Shown here one piece after another: positions 54,062 to 62,630 of a stretch of 64,000 nt of DNA. The translations under genes and the position numbers were made by a program. Source of the stretch: Ignavibacteriales bacterium (GTDB taxonomy: Bacteria > Bacteroidota > Ignavibacteria > Tepidaquicellales > Tepidaquicellaceae); assembly GCA_020635255.1 (NCBI GenBank), contig JACKAC010000002.1, positions 310,001-374,000 of the forward strand, written 5' to 3'. The notes under the pieces are model-generated. The model was not told the origin of the DNA and searched no databases. It saw only the letters and a program-made list of their open reading frames with translations. Positions within the stretch are counted from its first letter, which is position 1; each line of letters opens with the position of its first letter.

Positions 54062-54166
54062 ATGACACAGCTAACATCAAAAAACATTGCACGGACGGGG
54101 AAAACGTATTTAGCAGTGATGCTGGTTCTTACCATACTTATGTTTGTGGTAATGATAATCAGTTAA
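54062..54166 (+). CDS. 34-residue single-membrane-pass peptide
   Basis: Not a long ORF, but the ATG at 54062 has a strong GAGGAGG ribosome binding site five bases upstream. It encodes 34 residues: a polar N-terminus (MTQLTSKNIARTGKTY), then a hydrophobic stretch LAVMLVLTILMFVVMII to the end, a single membrane helix. It sits in the otherwise gene-free gap before cassette 2, right after promoter and operator 2. It is the first gene of that transcript. A function is unknown; small membrane peptides often adjust regulator or transporter activity, so a role in cassette control is possible. Confidence 0.6.
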   Translation: MTQLTSKNIARTGKTYLAVMLVLTILMFVVMIIS

Positions 54167-54191
54167 CCGGCATAATATTTTTTTAAAACCC

Positions 54192-54227
54192 GCATATGCA
54201 GTTGCTTTATGTTGCAATTGCATATGC
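54192..54227 (+). promoter_or_regulatory. Large intercistronic hairpin before the second DUF4160-like gene
   Basis: GCATATGCAGTTGC (54192-54205) pairs with GCAATTGCATATGC (54214-54227): 14 pairs with one G-T, loop TTTATGTT. No T-tract follows. It lies 35 bases before the ATG of the DUF4160-like gene, at the same place as the hairpin of copy 1 (different sequence). A processing site or translational control element is likely. Confidence 0.6.
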
Positions 54228-54262
54228 TCGGTAAGCAGAACTTCCACAAATAAAAGGGTAAC

Positions 54263-54568
54263 ATGGTAGTATTAAGGAATAATAGGGAACACGGTTACAG
54301 GATTCTTATGGATTTTGGAAAAATAGCCGATACTTATTATCCGCATTTTATAGTAGAGCGGGATGATATAGACCATGACCATTCACAAGTTAAATTTTCA
54401 ATAGACATGCGCATAATCGAAGGGGAGGTGCCGGTTGAGATCACACAGGAGATAATTACCTGGGCGCATACTCATTACAAGGAACTCGAGGAAAGCTGGC
54501 TTTGCCTCATCGATGAAGAGATATCCTCTAAATTCAAAAGAAGAAAAAATAACCTAACGGCGGCTTAG
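54263..54568 (+). CDS. DUF4160-like small protein, copy 2
   Basis: 101 residues. The core is GKIADTYYPHFIVERDDIDH, followed by VKFSIDMRIIEGEVPVEITQ and EIITWAHTHYKELEESWLCL, then a basic tail (SKFKRRKNN). Relative to copy 1 it has a longer N-terminus, a four-residue insertion after YYPHFI and a basic C-terminal tail. Family resemblance is to DUF4160, though short. It has a GGG-containing ribosome binding site and follows the hairpin at 54192-54227. Role unknown; it is translated just before the TrmB-like regulator. Confidence 0.7.
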   Translation: MVVLRNNREHGYRILMDFGKIADTYYPHFIVERDDIDHDHSQVKFSIDMRIIEGEVPVEITQEIITWAHTHYKELEESWLCLIDEEISSKFKRRKNNLTAA

Positions 54569-54577
54569 AACTCTTTT

Positions 54578-55417
54578 ATGAAGGACCTTATTAAACAGCT
54601 AGAGGCTATCGGTTTTACAAATTACGAGTCAAAGGTATTTATGGTCCTTATGCAGGGTCATAATATGACTGCCGCTGAGATAGCAAAAGAAGCCAAGATA
54701 CCACGCACATCAGTTTACGACATCCTAAAGTCATTTGCCCAGAAAGGCATCTGCAACGAAATTGAAACTCCCAGCAAGCTCCGCTACGAAATGATCGACC
54801 CCGACATCGTAGAGGATAAGCTAAAGAATGGATTTAAAAAATCTTTTGAAAACCAGCTTAATGAGCTCGATAGTTCTTTTAAAACACTTAAGAGCTTTTA
54901 TAAATCAAAAGCACAAAAGGACTCGAGTGAGAAGATCGAACTACTAAAAGGATTCAATAAACACCGACACCTGAAGTTTCTAGAATTGATGAAAAAAACT
55001 AAAAGGCAATTACTTATAGCAAATAAGATACCTGATAGAATTTCCACAGATGTTGATAAAGTTGTTGATAAATTCCTGGAAAAAGGGGGAAAGATTAAGA
55101 CTCTTTATCAGCTTGGAGGGAGTGTAAAGATAAAGTTTGATGATGGTTGGAGGGAAATTAATAAGGAAAAGTTGATCGAATTATTAAAGACTTTTGAAAC
55201 AGACAAAGTCGAAATTAAATTAACACATTCATTACCTCAAAGTTTTTTTGTTTTTGATGAAAACTATGTTTTTTTAAACATAGTTGATGAATCTTTAGAG
55301 CAATACAACATGAGTGATCTTATAATTGATAATGAAAAATATGCTACTGCAATGAAAGATCTGTTTGATTATTATTGGGATAGATCCATGACGATCGGAG
55401 AATATGAAAAAAGCTAA
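54578..55417 (+). CDS. TrmB-family transcription regulator, copy 2
   Basis: 279 residues. The N-terminal winged helix matches copy 1 closely: LEAIGFTNYESKVFMVLMQG, EIAKEAKIPRTSVYDILKSF and CNEIETPSKLRYEMI. The rest is a coiled part and the PLD-like effector domain (LLKGFNKHRHLKFLELMKKT to KFLEKGGKIKTLYQLGG) without catalytic HKD motifs. The C-terminal domain is more diverged between the copies than the DNA-binding domain, consistent with shared operator recognition but different inputs. It is 6 bases before the propeller gene. Confidence 0.8.
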   Translation: MKDLIKQLEAIGFTNYESKVFMVLMQGHNMTAAEIAKEAKIPRTSVYDILKSFAQKGICNEIETPSKLRYEMIDPDIVEDKLKNGFKKSFENQLNELDSSFKTLKSFYKSKAQKDSSEKIELLKGFNKHRHLKFLELMKKTKRQLLIANKIPDRISTDVDKVVDKFLEKGGKIKTLYQLGGSVKIKFDDGWREINKEKLIELLKTFETDKVEIKLTHSLPQSFFVFDENYVFLNIVDESLEQYNMSDLIIDNEKYATAMKDLFDYYWDRSMTIGEYEKS

Positions 55418-55423
55418 AAAAAA

Positions 55424-57436
55424 ATGAAAAAGAAAATATTTAAAATATTACTTTTAACGATTTTACTTTTCCCCCTAAGCACAAGGACAAGTCCTGCCCA
55501 GGGTATATATGACTGGTCTTCGATTGAAAACGGCACTAACGGCGTTGTGAATGCCATTACCGTTTATAATAATAAGATTGTTATCGGAGGCAGTTTTACC
55601 CAGGCAGGAGGCGTCCCTGCTAATAACATTGCTCAATGGGACGGCGCTAACTGGCAGCCGGTTGGAACCGGATTCACCGATGAAGTCTATGCGCTGGCCG
55701 TCTTCAACGGCGATCTGATAGCAGCCGGCAAATACCTGTTTGTTAACTCTATCGATACTGCGCGCATTTTCAGTTATAACGGCTCGTCCTGGCAGCCTCT
55801 CGGAAAGGGATTTGTTAACAGGACAAATGAGTTTGTAAAGTCGCTCCTCGTTCATGATGGTAAATTATATGCTGCCGGTTCTTTTAAGCTTAACTTTACT
55901 TCCGGCGGAGCAAGCAATGTTGCCGTATTGGAATCCAATACATGGGATAATCTAGGTGACGGGCTCGATCTCGAAGTCATGTGCATGACCTCCGATGGAA
56001 GCGATATTATTGCGGGAGGCAAATTTTCTTCCTCAGATACCGCGCAGGTAAACCATGTTGCACGGTGGAATAATGGCAAGTGGCAGAGAATTGGGAATGG
56101 TCTTAACGGTAATGTCTATTCGCTCACAAAGTTTAATAGTGAGATAGTAGCAGGTGGTGAATTCCAGGGACATGTCTCCAGGTGGAATTCTACTTCATGG
56201 CAGACTCTTGGAAACGGAGTCAGTGATACGGTTAAATCTTTTGGAAGCTACCAGAGTGACCTTATTGTTGGCGGCAGTTTTAGGTATGCAGGGCTTTCGG
56301 CAGACAGTTTATATGTTAATGGTATAGCATTGTGGAACGGCTCATCATGGGCAGGATTGAGAACAGGGATGAACAGCGATGTTCGCTCGCTTCTCACGGA
56401 TAATAATAAATTATATGCCGTCGGCGGCTTTATATCGGCAGGAGGAGATTCTGTAAATCATGTTGCCTATTGGGATACTATCCAGACGATAGTTATTTCC
56501 GGTAATGTACATTATGTTGGGGGTCCTAATGTTATTAGTGGCGTAGCAAAATCCCTAAGATATGATACCTATACTAGAGGAGTCATTTACTATGATTCAT
56601 CCCAGGTGCAGCCTGATGGCAGTTACCAGGTAAGAGTTCCAAAGGATAGACCAACTCATATTATTATTATTGCTGAAGATGAGGATGCCCCTACATACAG
56701 TTATATACCGACATATTACCCCGCTACTATCTACTGGGAAAACGCAACTGTAATAAATCAATCGACCAATGGCACCGGGTTCGATGTCGAAGTAGAGCGG
56801 ATAACGAACACCACTAATCCGGGCTCAATATCGGGGCAGGTATTCCTGGATTATACGCCGCCCGGTTACCCGACAGGCAATAATCTCGATATACACGAGG
56901 GCGCTATAGTATATGCCCGCGTGGGAGACAGCTGGAAATCATTCGGTATCTCGGATAGATTTAGCCAGTATTCACTTGGCAACCTTCCTGCAGGAACATA
57001 CCAGCTTATTGTCAATAGGTTAGGATACACAACACAAGTTAAAAATAATGTTGTACTCTCGAGCGGACAACAATTGCTGGACGTTAATTTCACGCTTACA
57101 ATATCCGACGGAGGATCGGTAAACATCTCCGGCAACACAACTATAATCCCCGAAGGTTATAGCTTGCTTCAAAATTATCCGAACCCCTTTAACCCCGTCT
57201 CGAAAATAAAATTTGAACTTCCCGAAAAGGGCATAGTAAATTTAAAAGTTTATAATACCGCCGGACAACTGGTTTCGGAATTGCTGAACGGGCAGGTATT
57301 AAATGCAGGCATATATTCCGCCGAGTTTGATGGCGGCAACCTCGCAAGCGGAGTGTACTTTTACAGGCTTGAGGTGACAAGCGAAAACGGCGCAAAAGAG
57401 TTTTCCGGATCAAAGAAGATGATCCTTATTAAGTGA
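55424..57436 (+). CDS. T9SS-exported propeller with CarboxypepD-like domains, copy 2
   Basis: 670 residues with a signal peptide (MKKKIFKILLLTILLFPLSTRTSPAQ). Seven repeats with GGSFTQAGG, WDGANW and similar motifs are followed by the same two beta-sandwich domains as in copy 1 (VVISGNVHYVGGPNVISGVA and LGNLPAGTYQLIVNRLGYTT) and a sorting domain (LQNYPNPFNPVSKIKFELP to SKKMILIK). Expected location is the cell surface or outside. Roughly equal in length to copy 1 (672), which suggests retained architecture since duplication. Confidence 0.88.
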   Translation: MKKKIFKILLLTILLFPLSTRTSPAQGIYDWSSIENGTNGVVNAITVYNNKIVIGGSFTQAGGVPANNIAQWDGANWQPVGTGFTDEVYALAVFNGDLIAAGKYLFVNSIDTARIFSYNGSSWQPLGKGFVNRTNEFVKSLLVHDGKLYAAGSFKLNFTSGGASNVAVLESNTWDNLGDGLDLEVMCMTSDGSDIIAGGKFSSSDTAQVNHVARWNNGKWQRIGNGLNGNVYSLTKFNSEIVAGGEFQGHVSRWNSTSWQTLGNGVSDTVKSFGSYQSDLIVGGSFRYAGLSADSLYVNGIALWNGSSWAGLRTGMNSDVRSLLTDNNKLYAVGGFISAGGDSVNHVAYWDTIQTIVISGNVHYVGGPNVISGVAKSLRYDTYTRGVIYYDSSQVQPDGSYQVRVPKDRPTHIIIIAEDEDAPTYSYIPTYYPATIYWENATVINQSTNGTGFDVEVERITNTTNPGSISGQVFLDYTPPGYPTGNNLDIHEGAIVYARVGDSWKSFGISDRFSQYSLGNLPAGTYQLIVNRLGYTTQVKNNVVLSSGQQLLDVNFTLTISDGGSVNISGNTTIIPEGYSLLQNYPNPFNPVSKIKFELPEKGIVNLKVYNTAGQLVSELLNGQVLNAGIYSAEFDGGNLASGVYFYRLEVTSENGAKEFSGSKKMILIK

Positions 57437-57487
57437 TTGTTCTTTCATTTCTTTATTTACCCTACTTATTTATTACCCTTACTCGAT

Positions 57488-57518
57488 CCGGACTCAGACT
57501 CTGAGTCCGGATTTTTTT
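57488..57518 (+). terminator. Rho-independent terminator ending cassette 2
   Basis: CCGGACTCAG (57488-57497) pairs with CTGAGTCCGG (57501-57510), three-base loop, followed by seven T residues. Strong. Confidence 0.93.
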
Positions 57519-57591
57519 ACTATTTCATTATTTTTTTTTGATTTTATTGTTAAATTACAATTTGGGGGTGATTAGTCTTTATTAAACTCAA

Positions 57592-59451
57592 ATGGGCAAA
57601 ACCATGAAAAAATTTTACAATCTATTTTCCATTGTTTTACTCCTGAGCGTGTTGGTATCAGTTAACACATTTGCGGGAGACAGACTTGTTCTGATTGAGA
57701 GATATACAAGTTCGACATGCGGTCCGTGTGCGTCTGCAAACCCGACTCTCGATGCGCTTTTAAATACTACAGACCCGTCTAAGCTTACAGGTATTTCATA
57801 TCATATGAACTGGCCCGCGCCGGGTAACGATCCTATGTTTCTTTTTAATCCCGGTGACAATACAGGAAGAAGGAATTACTATGGCGTGAATGCTATTCCT
57901 CACTGGAGAACAGACGGTTCGATGGAAGTAAGTACTGGAAACGTTGCTAGTTCATATGCAAGTAGAACTGGCGTTATCAGTCCGATCACTATCATTACTA
58001 CTTATAATATTGTTGGCGATAGTATGAAAGTCACAGCAAAGATATTTTGCGAAGACCTCCTTGCCGATCCTAATGTAACTGTTCATATGGCTCTGCTTGA
58101 AAAACCAATACAATATCCGGGTCCTCCCGGAACTAACGGTGAGTCTCATTTCCTTGATGTTATGAGAAAAATGTATCCTAATTCCAGTGGAACAAAAGTA
58201 ACTTTATTCCCTGGTACAACATATGTGCTTGAAGGATCATTTTATATTGACCCCTCTTATGTTCAGGGCAATCTAAGACCGCTGATATTTGTACAGGCTA
58301 ACGACAAAGAGATTCTTAATGCCGGTGTTCCGACATATGATTATACATTACTCTCAGACCTGGCATACAAAGTTGTTGACCAGGGGCAGAATGCTTCCGG
58401 CGATTTCCAGATCAGTGTTCCCGTGGTTGCTGCAGGTTATAATGAAACAGTTACCCTGAGTGCTGAAGTTCAACCTAGCAACCCTGGCGTAACCGTTTCA
58501 TTCCCAAGTGGAAACACGATTGGCTCATTCCCGGGTCAGGTTACTGTAAGAGTAAATTCTACTTCGGCAGTTCCTACAGGTATATATAAAGTTATTGTCA
58601 CAGGTACAAATGCAAGCAATGATGAACATAAAATAGTTGTTTCATACTTGGTTGGTAAGAGCTATGTAAGCGTTGGTACAAATAGGCCATTAGTTGCATT
58701 CTCGGTTGATAATACAAATTACAGTTCACTCAGGTTATTTGACTGGGACATATCATCAAACCATGATCTTAGTGTTACAACTCCACAGACGTTTGGAAAT
58801 ACAAGATATGTATTTGAAGACTGGAGCAACGGTGTAAATACACCTACACAAACAGTAACTGTAAATTCAAGCACTAATGGTTACACTGCTAACTTTAACA
58901 CACAGTTTAAATTTACCGGCTTTACGAGTCCGGGTGGACTACCGGTAACCATTACACATGCAGGTGAATTTATCGATTCAGGATCTGTCGTGGATGTTTC
59001 AATTACGCCTACACAGGTCATGTACAACGGTCAGATGTATTATTTCAAGAACTGGATAGGTGGTGGTAGCGGTTCATATACCGGTACTAATTCAAGCTTC
59101 CAGATCTCATCTATGGATAATTTCATTAGTGAAGTTGCTATATTCGATACTGTAACTGCAGTTAGCCAGTTAGGAAGTGAAATTCCTGACAGCTATGAAC
59201 TGTATCAAAACTATCCGAATCCGTTCAACCCCGAAACAAAGATTAAATTTGATATTCCGCAAGCAGGTAACGTAAAACTGGCGGTTTACAATATTCTTGG
59301 TGAACAGGTTGCAATATTATACAACGGGTTCCTGAATTACGGAAGGTTCGAATCAGCTTGGAACGCTTCACAATTTGCCAGCGGAGTTTATTTCTATAAG
59401 CTGGAAACTGAGAATTTTGTTTCTATCAAGAAACTGGTACTTCTGAAGTAA
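57592..59451 (+). CDS. T9SS-exported Omp28/thioredoxin-like protein
   Basis: 619 residues from ATG at 57592; the ATG at 57604 would start the signal peptide (KKFYNLFSIVLLLSVLVSVNTFA) more tightly. The mature N-terminus has VLIERYTSSTCGPCASANPT, a CGPC thioredoxin-like active site as in Omp28 domain proteins. A long beta-rich middle follows, and the end is the T9SS sorting domain (YQNYPNPFNPETKIKFDIP to IKKLVLLK). A redox or structural role at the cell surface is possible. It has its own promoter region and terminator, and does not belong to the cassette. Confidence 0.85.
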   Translation: MGKTMKKFYNLFSIVLLLSVLVSVNTFAGDRLVLIERYTSSTCGPCASANPTLDALLNTTDPSKLTGISYHMNWPAPGNDPMFLFNPGDNTGRRNYYGVNAIPHWRTDGSMEVSTGNVASSYASRTGVISPITIITTYNIVGDSMKVTAKIFCEDLLADPNVTVHMALLEKPIQYPGPPGTNGESHFLDVMRKMYPNSSGTKVTLFPGTTYVLEGSFYIDPSYVQGNLRPLIFVQANDKEILNAGVPTYDYTLLSDLAYKVVDQGQNASGDFQISVPVVAAGYNETVTLSAEVQPSNPGVTVSFPSGNTIGSFPGQVTVRVNSTSAVPTGIYKVIVTGTNASNDEHKIVVSYLVGKSYVSVGTNRPLVAFSVDNTNYSSLRLFDWDISSNHDLSVTTPQTFGNTRYVFEDWSNGVNTPTQTVTVNSSTNGYTANFNTQFKFTGFTSPGGLPVTITHAGEFIDSGSVVDVSITPTQVMYNGQMYYFKNWIGGGSGSYTGTNSSFQISSMDNFISEVAIFDTVTAVSQLGSEIPDSYELYQNYPNPFNPETKIKFDIPQAGNVKLAVYNILGEQVAILYNGFLNYGRFESAWNASQFASGVYFYKLETENFVSIKKLVLLK

Positions 59452-59479
59452 TACTTAGTACGTAAGGCTTTAAACCGGG

Positions 59480-59520
59480 GGCGATATTAACATTTTATAG
59501 GGTTAATATCGCCTCTTTAT
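59480..59520 (+). terminator. Rho-independent terminator
   Basis: GGCGATATTAAC (59480-59491) pairs perfectly with GTTAATATCGCC (59502-59513), with T-rich sequence behind. It ends the Omp28-like gene. Confidence 0.88.
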
Positions 59521-59541
59521 TTTCATTTTCTATGTCGGAAT

Positions 59542-61512
59542 ATGGATACAAATAAGGAAAGTACTTCTGAAAATACTTCTATTGAAAAGCTTGAAAATAG
59601 CTTGATGGGTATGCTCGATGGAAAGGAAAAAGTTGACGCCCTTTTATCACTTTGTGATTCTGTAAAAGAGAAGGAGCCTAAAAAACTCAACTTTTATGCC
59701 GGGCAGGCTCTCGATATCTCACAAAAGATAAACTATAAGCTTGGCATAGCCAAAAGCCATAAGTTTATAGGACAGAGTCATTCACATAATGCGGATTTCA
59801 AAACCGCTATAGATCATCTCGATAGCGCGCTCTTGCTTAGCCGCTCCCTCGGTGATAAAAAACTCGAAGCAAATGCTCTCCTGCATCTTGGTATCGTTTA
59901 CAAAAATTTCGACTATTCTAAATCTATCGAATCATATTTCGAAAGCCTTGAAATAAGCAGGTCTTTGAATGACCATAAAACCGAATCTCACCTGCTGAAT
60001 AATATCGGAGTTGTGTTTAAGATTCTTGGTAACTTCAAGGTTGCCCTCGAATATTACCTGGACAGCCTCAAAATAAAAGAGTCCCTTGGAAATGAGGAAA
60101 CCATTCACAACACTCTCTCCAATATCGGTAATATCTATGTTATAATGGAAAACTATGAAAAAGGACTTGAGTATGCATCCAAATCGCTTGAACTCCTGAG
60201 AAAATTCGGTAAGCGTACTAACGAACCTGTGATACTTGGCAATATCGCGCTTTGTAATAAGAAGCTTGGAAATACTGATGTTGCATTGAAATATTACAAT
60301 GAGGCTTTGGATATTGCGAAAAAAATGGGCAACAGGCAAAGTGAAGCCGATAATTTCGATGGGCTCGGTGAGATGTACTTAGCAAAAGGGGATTATGATA
60401 AAGCCATAGAGTGTTTTGGCAACGGTCTGCAAATAGCCGAGGATATAAAGGATAGAGTGCTTATTTCCAATATCTGTCATAATATTGGCAAACTTATGCT
60501 TCGTACCCAAAAATATGACCAATGTATCTCTATTCTTGAAAAAGGCCTTGAACACTCAAAGCTGATAGAAGATAAAAGCTCTATTGCCAGCTTCTATCCA
60601 ACCTTCTCTGCCTATTATGAGGCAGTGGGAAATTACATGAAGGCGATCGAGTATTTAAAACTATACAATGAACTCAACAAAGAGCTTCTTAAAAGCCAGA
60701 CTGAAATGGTTACAAGGAGCCTTATGATACAGCATGAAGCAGAGCGCCACCAAAAAGAGGCGGAGATGAACAGGGTAAAGAATGAGGAACTAACCAGGAT
60801 CGTTAAAAAACTCGATGAGATAAACGAGGATAAAAATAATTTTATTGGTATCGTTTCACATGACCTGCGTGATCCGGTTTCGAGTATCTACAGCATATCG
60901 GATCTGATACTTGCGGACTACAGCAGTCTTTCGGAAGAGGATAAGAGAGACTTTGTAACCGATATCAAAACATCCGCCGGACGCGTGATCAAGCTCCTGC
61001 AGACACTGCTCGATATAAATGCGATCGAGACAGGTAGATTAAAAATGGATTTTGAGAACAATAACCTGACAGAGATTACAAAAAAAGCCCTCGAGTTTTA
61101 TACGGAAAAAGCTAAAGCAAAAAATATTGACCTGCACTTTACCGAAGAAAAGCCCGTGCTGTTTTATGGTGATAGGAGGTCTGTTGAACAGATACTCTCT
61201 AACCTTATTTCAAACTCGATAAAATATACCGAACCGGGAAAGAACGTTTACATAAGCATATCGGAAAGTGAAAACGTCGCGCGCTTTGAGATCGATGACG
61301 AGGGTCCCGGCATGACTGAAGATGATAAAAAGAGTCTTTTTGGCAGATTTGCAAAACTTAGTGCAAGACCGACTGCCGGCGAGGAATCCTTTGGGTTAGG
61401 TCTGTCTATTGTGAAAAAGCTGGTCGATATAAATAAAGGAAAAGTTTGGTGTGAGAGTGAGCTCGGAAAAGGAGCGAAATTCTTTGTCGAACTGCCGAAG
61501 GCAAGAATATAA
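59542..61512 (+). CDS. Soluble TPR-containing sensor histidine kinase
   Basis: 656 residues with no signal peptide or membrane segment. Residues about 20-400 are tetratricopeptide repeats (AKSHKFIGQSHSHNADFKTA, LLNNIGVVFKILGNFKVALE and others), then a coiled coil (EAERHQKEAEMNRVKNEELT), the phospho-acceptor domain with His about 440 in FIGIVSHDLRDPVSSIYSIS, and the GHKL ATPase with EQILSNLISNSIKYTEPG and DEGPGMTEDDKKSLF, GLGLSIVKKL. Cytoplasmic TPR kinases of this kind sense internal protein partners. No response regulator gene is adjacent on the same strand; the PhoB-like one at 62631 pairs with the PhoR-like kinase. Confidence 0.9.
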   Translation: MDTNKESTSENTSIEKLENSLMGMLDGKEKVDALLSLCDSVKEKEPKKLNFYAGQALDISQKINYKLGIAKSHKFIGQSHSHNADFKTAIDHLDSALLLSRSLGDKKLEANALLHLGIVYKNFDYSKSIESYFESLEISRSLNDHKTESHLLNNIGVVFKILGNFKVALEYYLDSLKIKESLGNEETIHNTLSNIGNIYVIMENYEKGLEYASKSLELLRKFGKRTNEPVILGNIALCNKKLGNTDVALKYYNEALDIAKKMGNRQSEADNFDGLGEMYLAKGDYDKAIECFGNGLQIAEDIKDRVLISNICHNIGKLMLRTQKYDQCISILEKGLEHSKLIEDKSSIASFYPTFSAYYEAVGNYMKAIEYLKLYNELNKELLKSQTEMVTRSLMIQHEAERHQKEAEMNRVKNEELTRIVKKLDEINEDKNNFIGIVSHDLRDPVSSIYSISDLILADYSSLSEEDKRDFVTDIKTSAGRVIKLLQTLLDINAIETGRLKMDFENNNLTEITKKALEFYTEKAKAKNIDLHFTEEKPVLFYGDRRSVEQILSNLISNSIKYTEPGKNVYISISESENVARFEIDDEGPGMTEDDKKSLFGRFAKLSARPTAGEESFGLGLSIVKKLVDINKGKVWCESELGKGAKFFVELPKARI

Positions 61513-62598
61513 TTACTTCTTTAACGTAAAATTAAATTTGGTACCTTTACCCACTTCGCTTTCTACGTTTATTTTGCTGTCGTGAACTTCCAGTATATGT
61601 TTTACTATCGATAATCCGAGTCCTGTGCCTCCTCTGTCCCGTGACCTGTTCTTATCTACTCTGTAAAATCTCTCGAATATCCTCGGCAGATCTTTCTCCG
61701 GAATCCCAATACCGTCATCTTCTATCGTGACGTTTACATCTTTCCCTCCGTCAGTTGTGCTTATCACTATATGGCCGTTCTCCGGTGTATATTTTATGGA
61801 GTTTTCTACAAGGTTTATAAAAACCTGCTTTATGGAATCCGAATCGCCGAAAACCTGTACTCCATTCCTGAGTTCGTTCACGTAGTTTATTGCAATATGC
61901 CTGTTCTCCGCGATTCCTTTCAGCTCTCCGATTACTCCCTGTATATGCTCGGAAAGCGAAAAATATCTTTTGCTTAGTTTTACTCCCGATTCATACTTTG
62001 ATATGGTCATCAGGTCACTTACCAGATCCTTAAGCCGTTCCGACTGCTTCTTTGCGCGCTGGAGAAAATCTATGTTCACCGACTTATCATGTATCGCCCC
62101 GTCTATGAGTGTTTCCAGCGAAAGCTGTATCGCAAAGATTGGTGTTCTTAGCTCATGCGCCACGTTTCCGAAAAATTCATTCCTGTTCACCTTAAATATC
62201 TTAGCTGTATCTAGCTCAGTTATCAGCCTGTTATTCACTGAAAACATAGAATTGTAAACTTCCTGTATTTCTTTTGCGGTGTACTTTCTGCCAATGATCT
62301 CCTCCAGTTTATCCGAGATCCTTTTAAGCTCTGCGATTTTTACCGAAAAATCCTCATCATGGAATTCCTCTATCCTGGGGTGTGAGATTTCGTCCGCAAT
62401 AACAGCGGTGTCGCGCAATGGCTTTACTACCTCCAGCCGGATAAAAGCGATTGAAACTATGTATGAAATTAAAAGAAGCCCGCAGGTTATTACGGTTACG
62501 ATTGGATCGGGATAAAGAAAATACAGGATTATTCCGGTTACTATCAGGAATGGGAAAAAGAACAGGGAATATTTGAAGGTTAAACTTAACCTCTTCAC
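61513..62598 (-). CDS. PhoR-like membrane sensor histidine kinase
   Basis: 361 residues. Two N-terminal hydrophobic segments (FFPFLIVTGIILYFLYP and VTVITCGLLLISYIVSIAFI) anchor it, followed by a HAMP-like linker, the phospho-acceptor motif FFGNVAHELRTPIFAIQLSL, and the ATPase with KQVFINLVENSIKYTPENGH, EDDGIGIPEKDLPRIFERFY and GTGLGLSIVKHILEVHDS. It lies 32 bases behind the PhoB-like regulator and is coupled to it. The type suggests a phosphate or envelope-stress signal, but the sensed signal is unknown. Its stop is adjacent to that of the TPR kinase, which converges. Confidence 0.92.
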   Translation of the reverse strand: MKRLSLTFKYSLFFFPFLIVTGIILYFLYPDPIVTVITCGLLLISYIVSIAFIRLEVVKPLRDTAVIADEISHPRIEEFHDEDFSVKIAELKRISDKLEEIIGRKYTAKEIQEVYNSMFSVNNRLITELDTAKIFKVNRNEFFGNVAHELRTPIFAIQLSLETLIDGAIHDKSVNIDFLQRAKKQSERLKDLVSDLMTISKYESGVKLSKRYFSLSEHIQGVIGELKGIAENRHIAINYVNELRNGVQVFGDSDSIKQVFINLVENSIKYTPENGHIVISTTDGGKDVNVTIEDDGIGIPEKDLPRIFERFYRVDKNRSRDRGGTGLGLSIVKHILEVHDSKINVESEVGKGTKFNFTLKK

Positions 62599-62630
62599 TT
62601 TGATCGGAAATTAAAAATTATACTCGCTCG

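Larger units (their letters stand above)
54192..57436 (+). repeat. Cassette copy 2: hairpin, DUF4160-like, TrmB-like, T9SS propeller
   Basis: Second copy of the three-gene cassette, in the same order and orientation as 50670-53848. Gene gaps are 9 and 6 bases. Protein pairs share their full layout; the small protein is 17 residues longer here. Confidence 0.85.
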
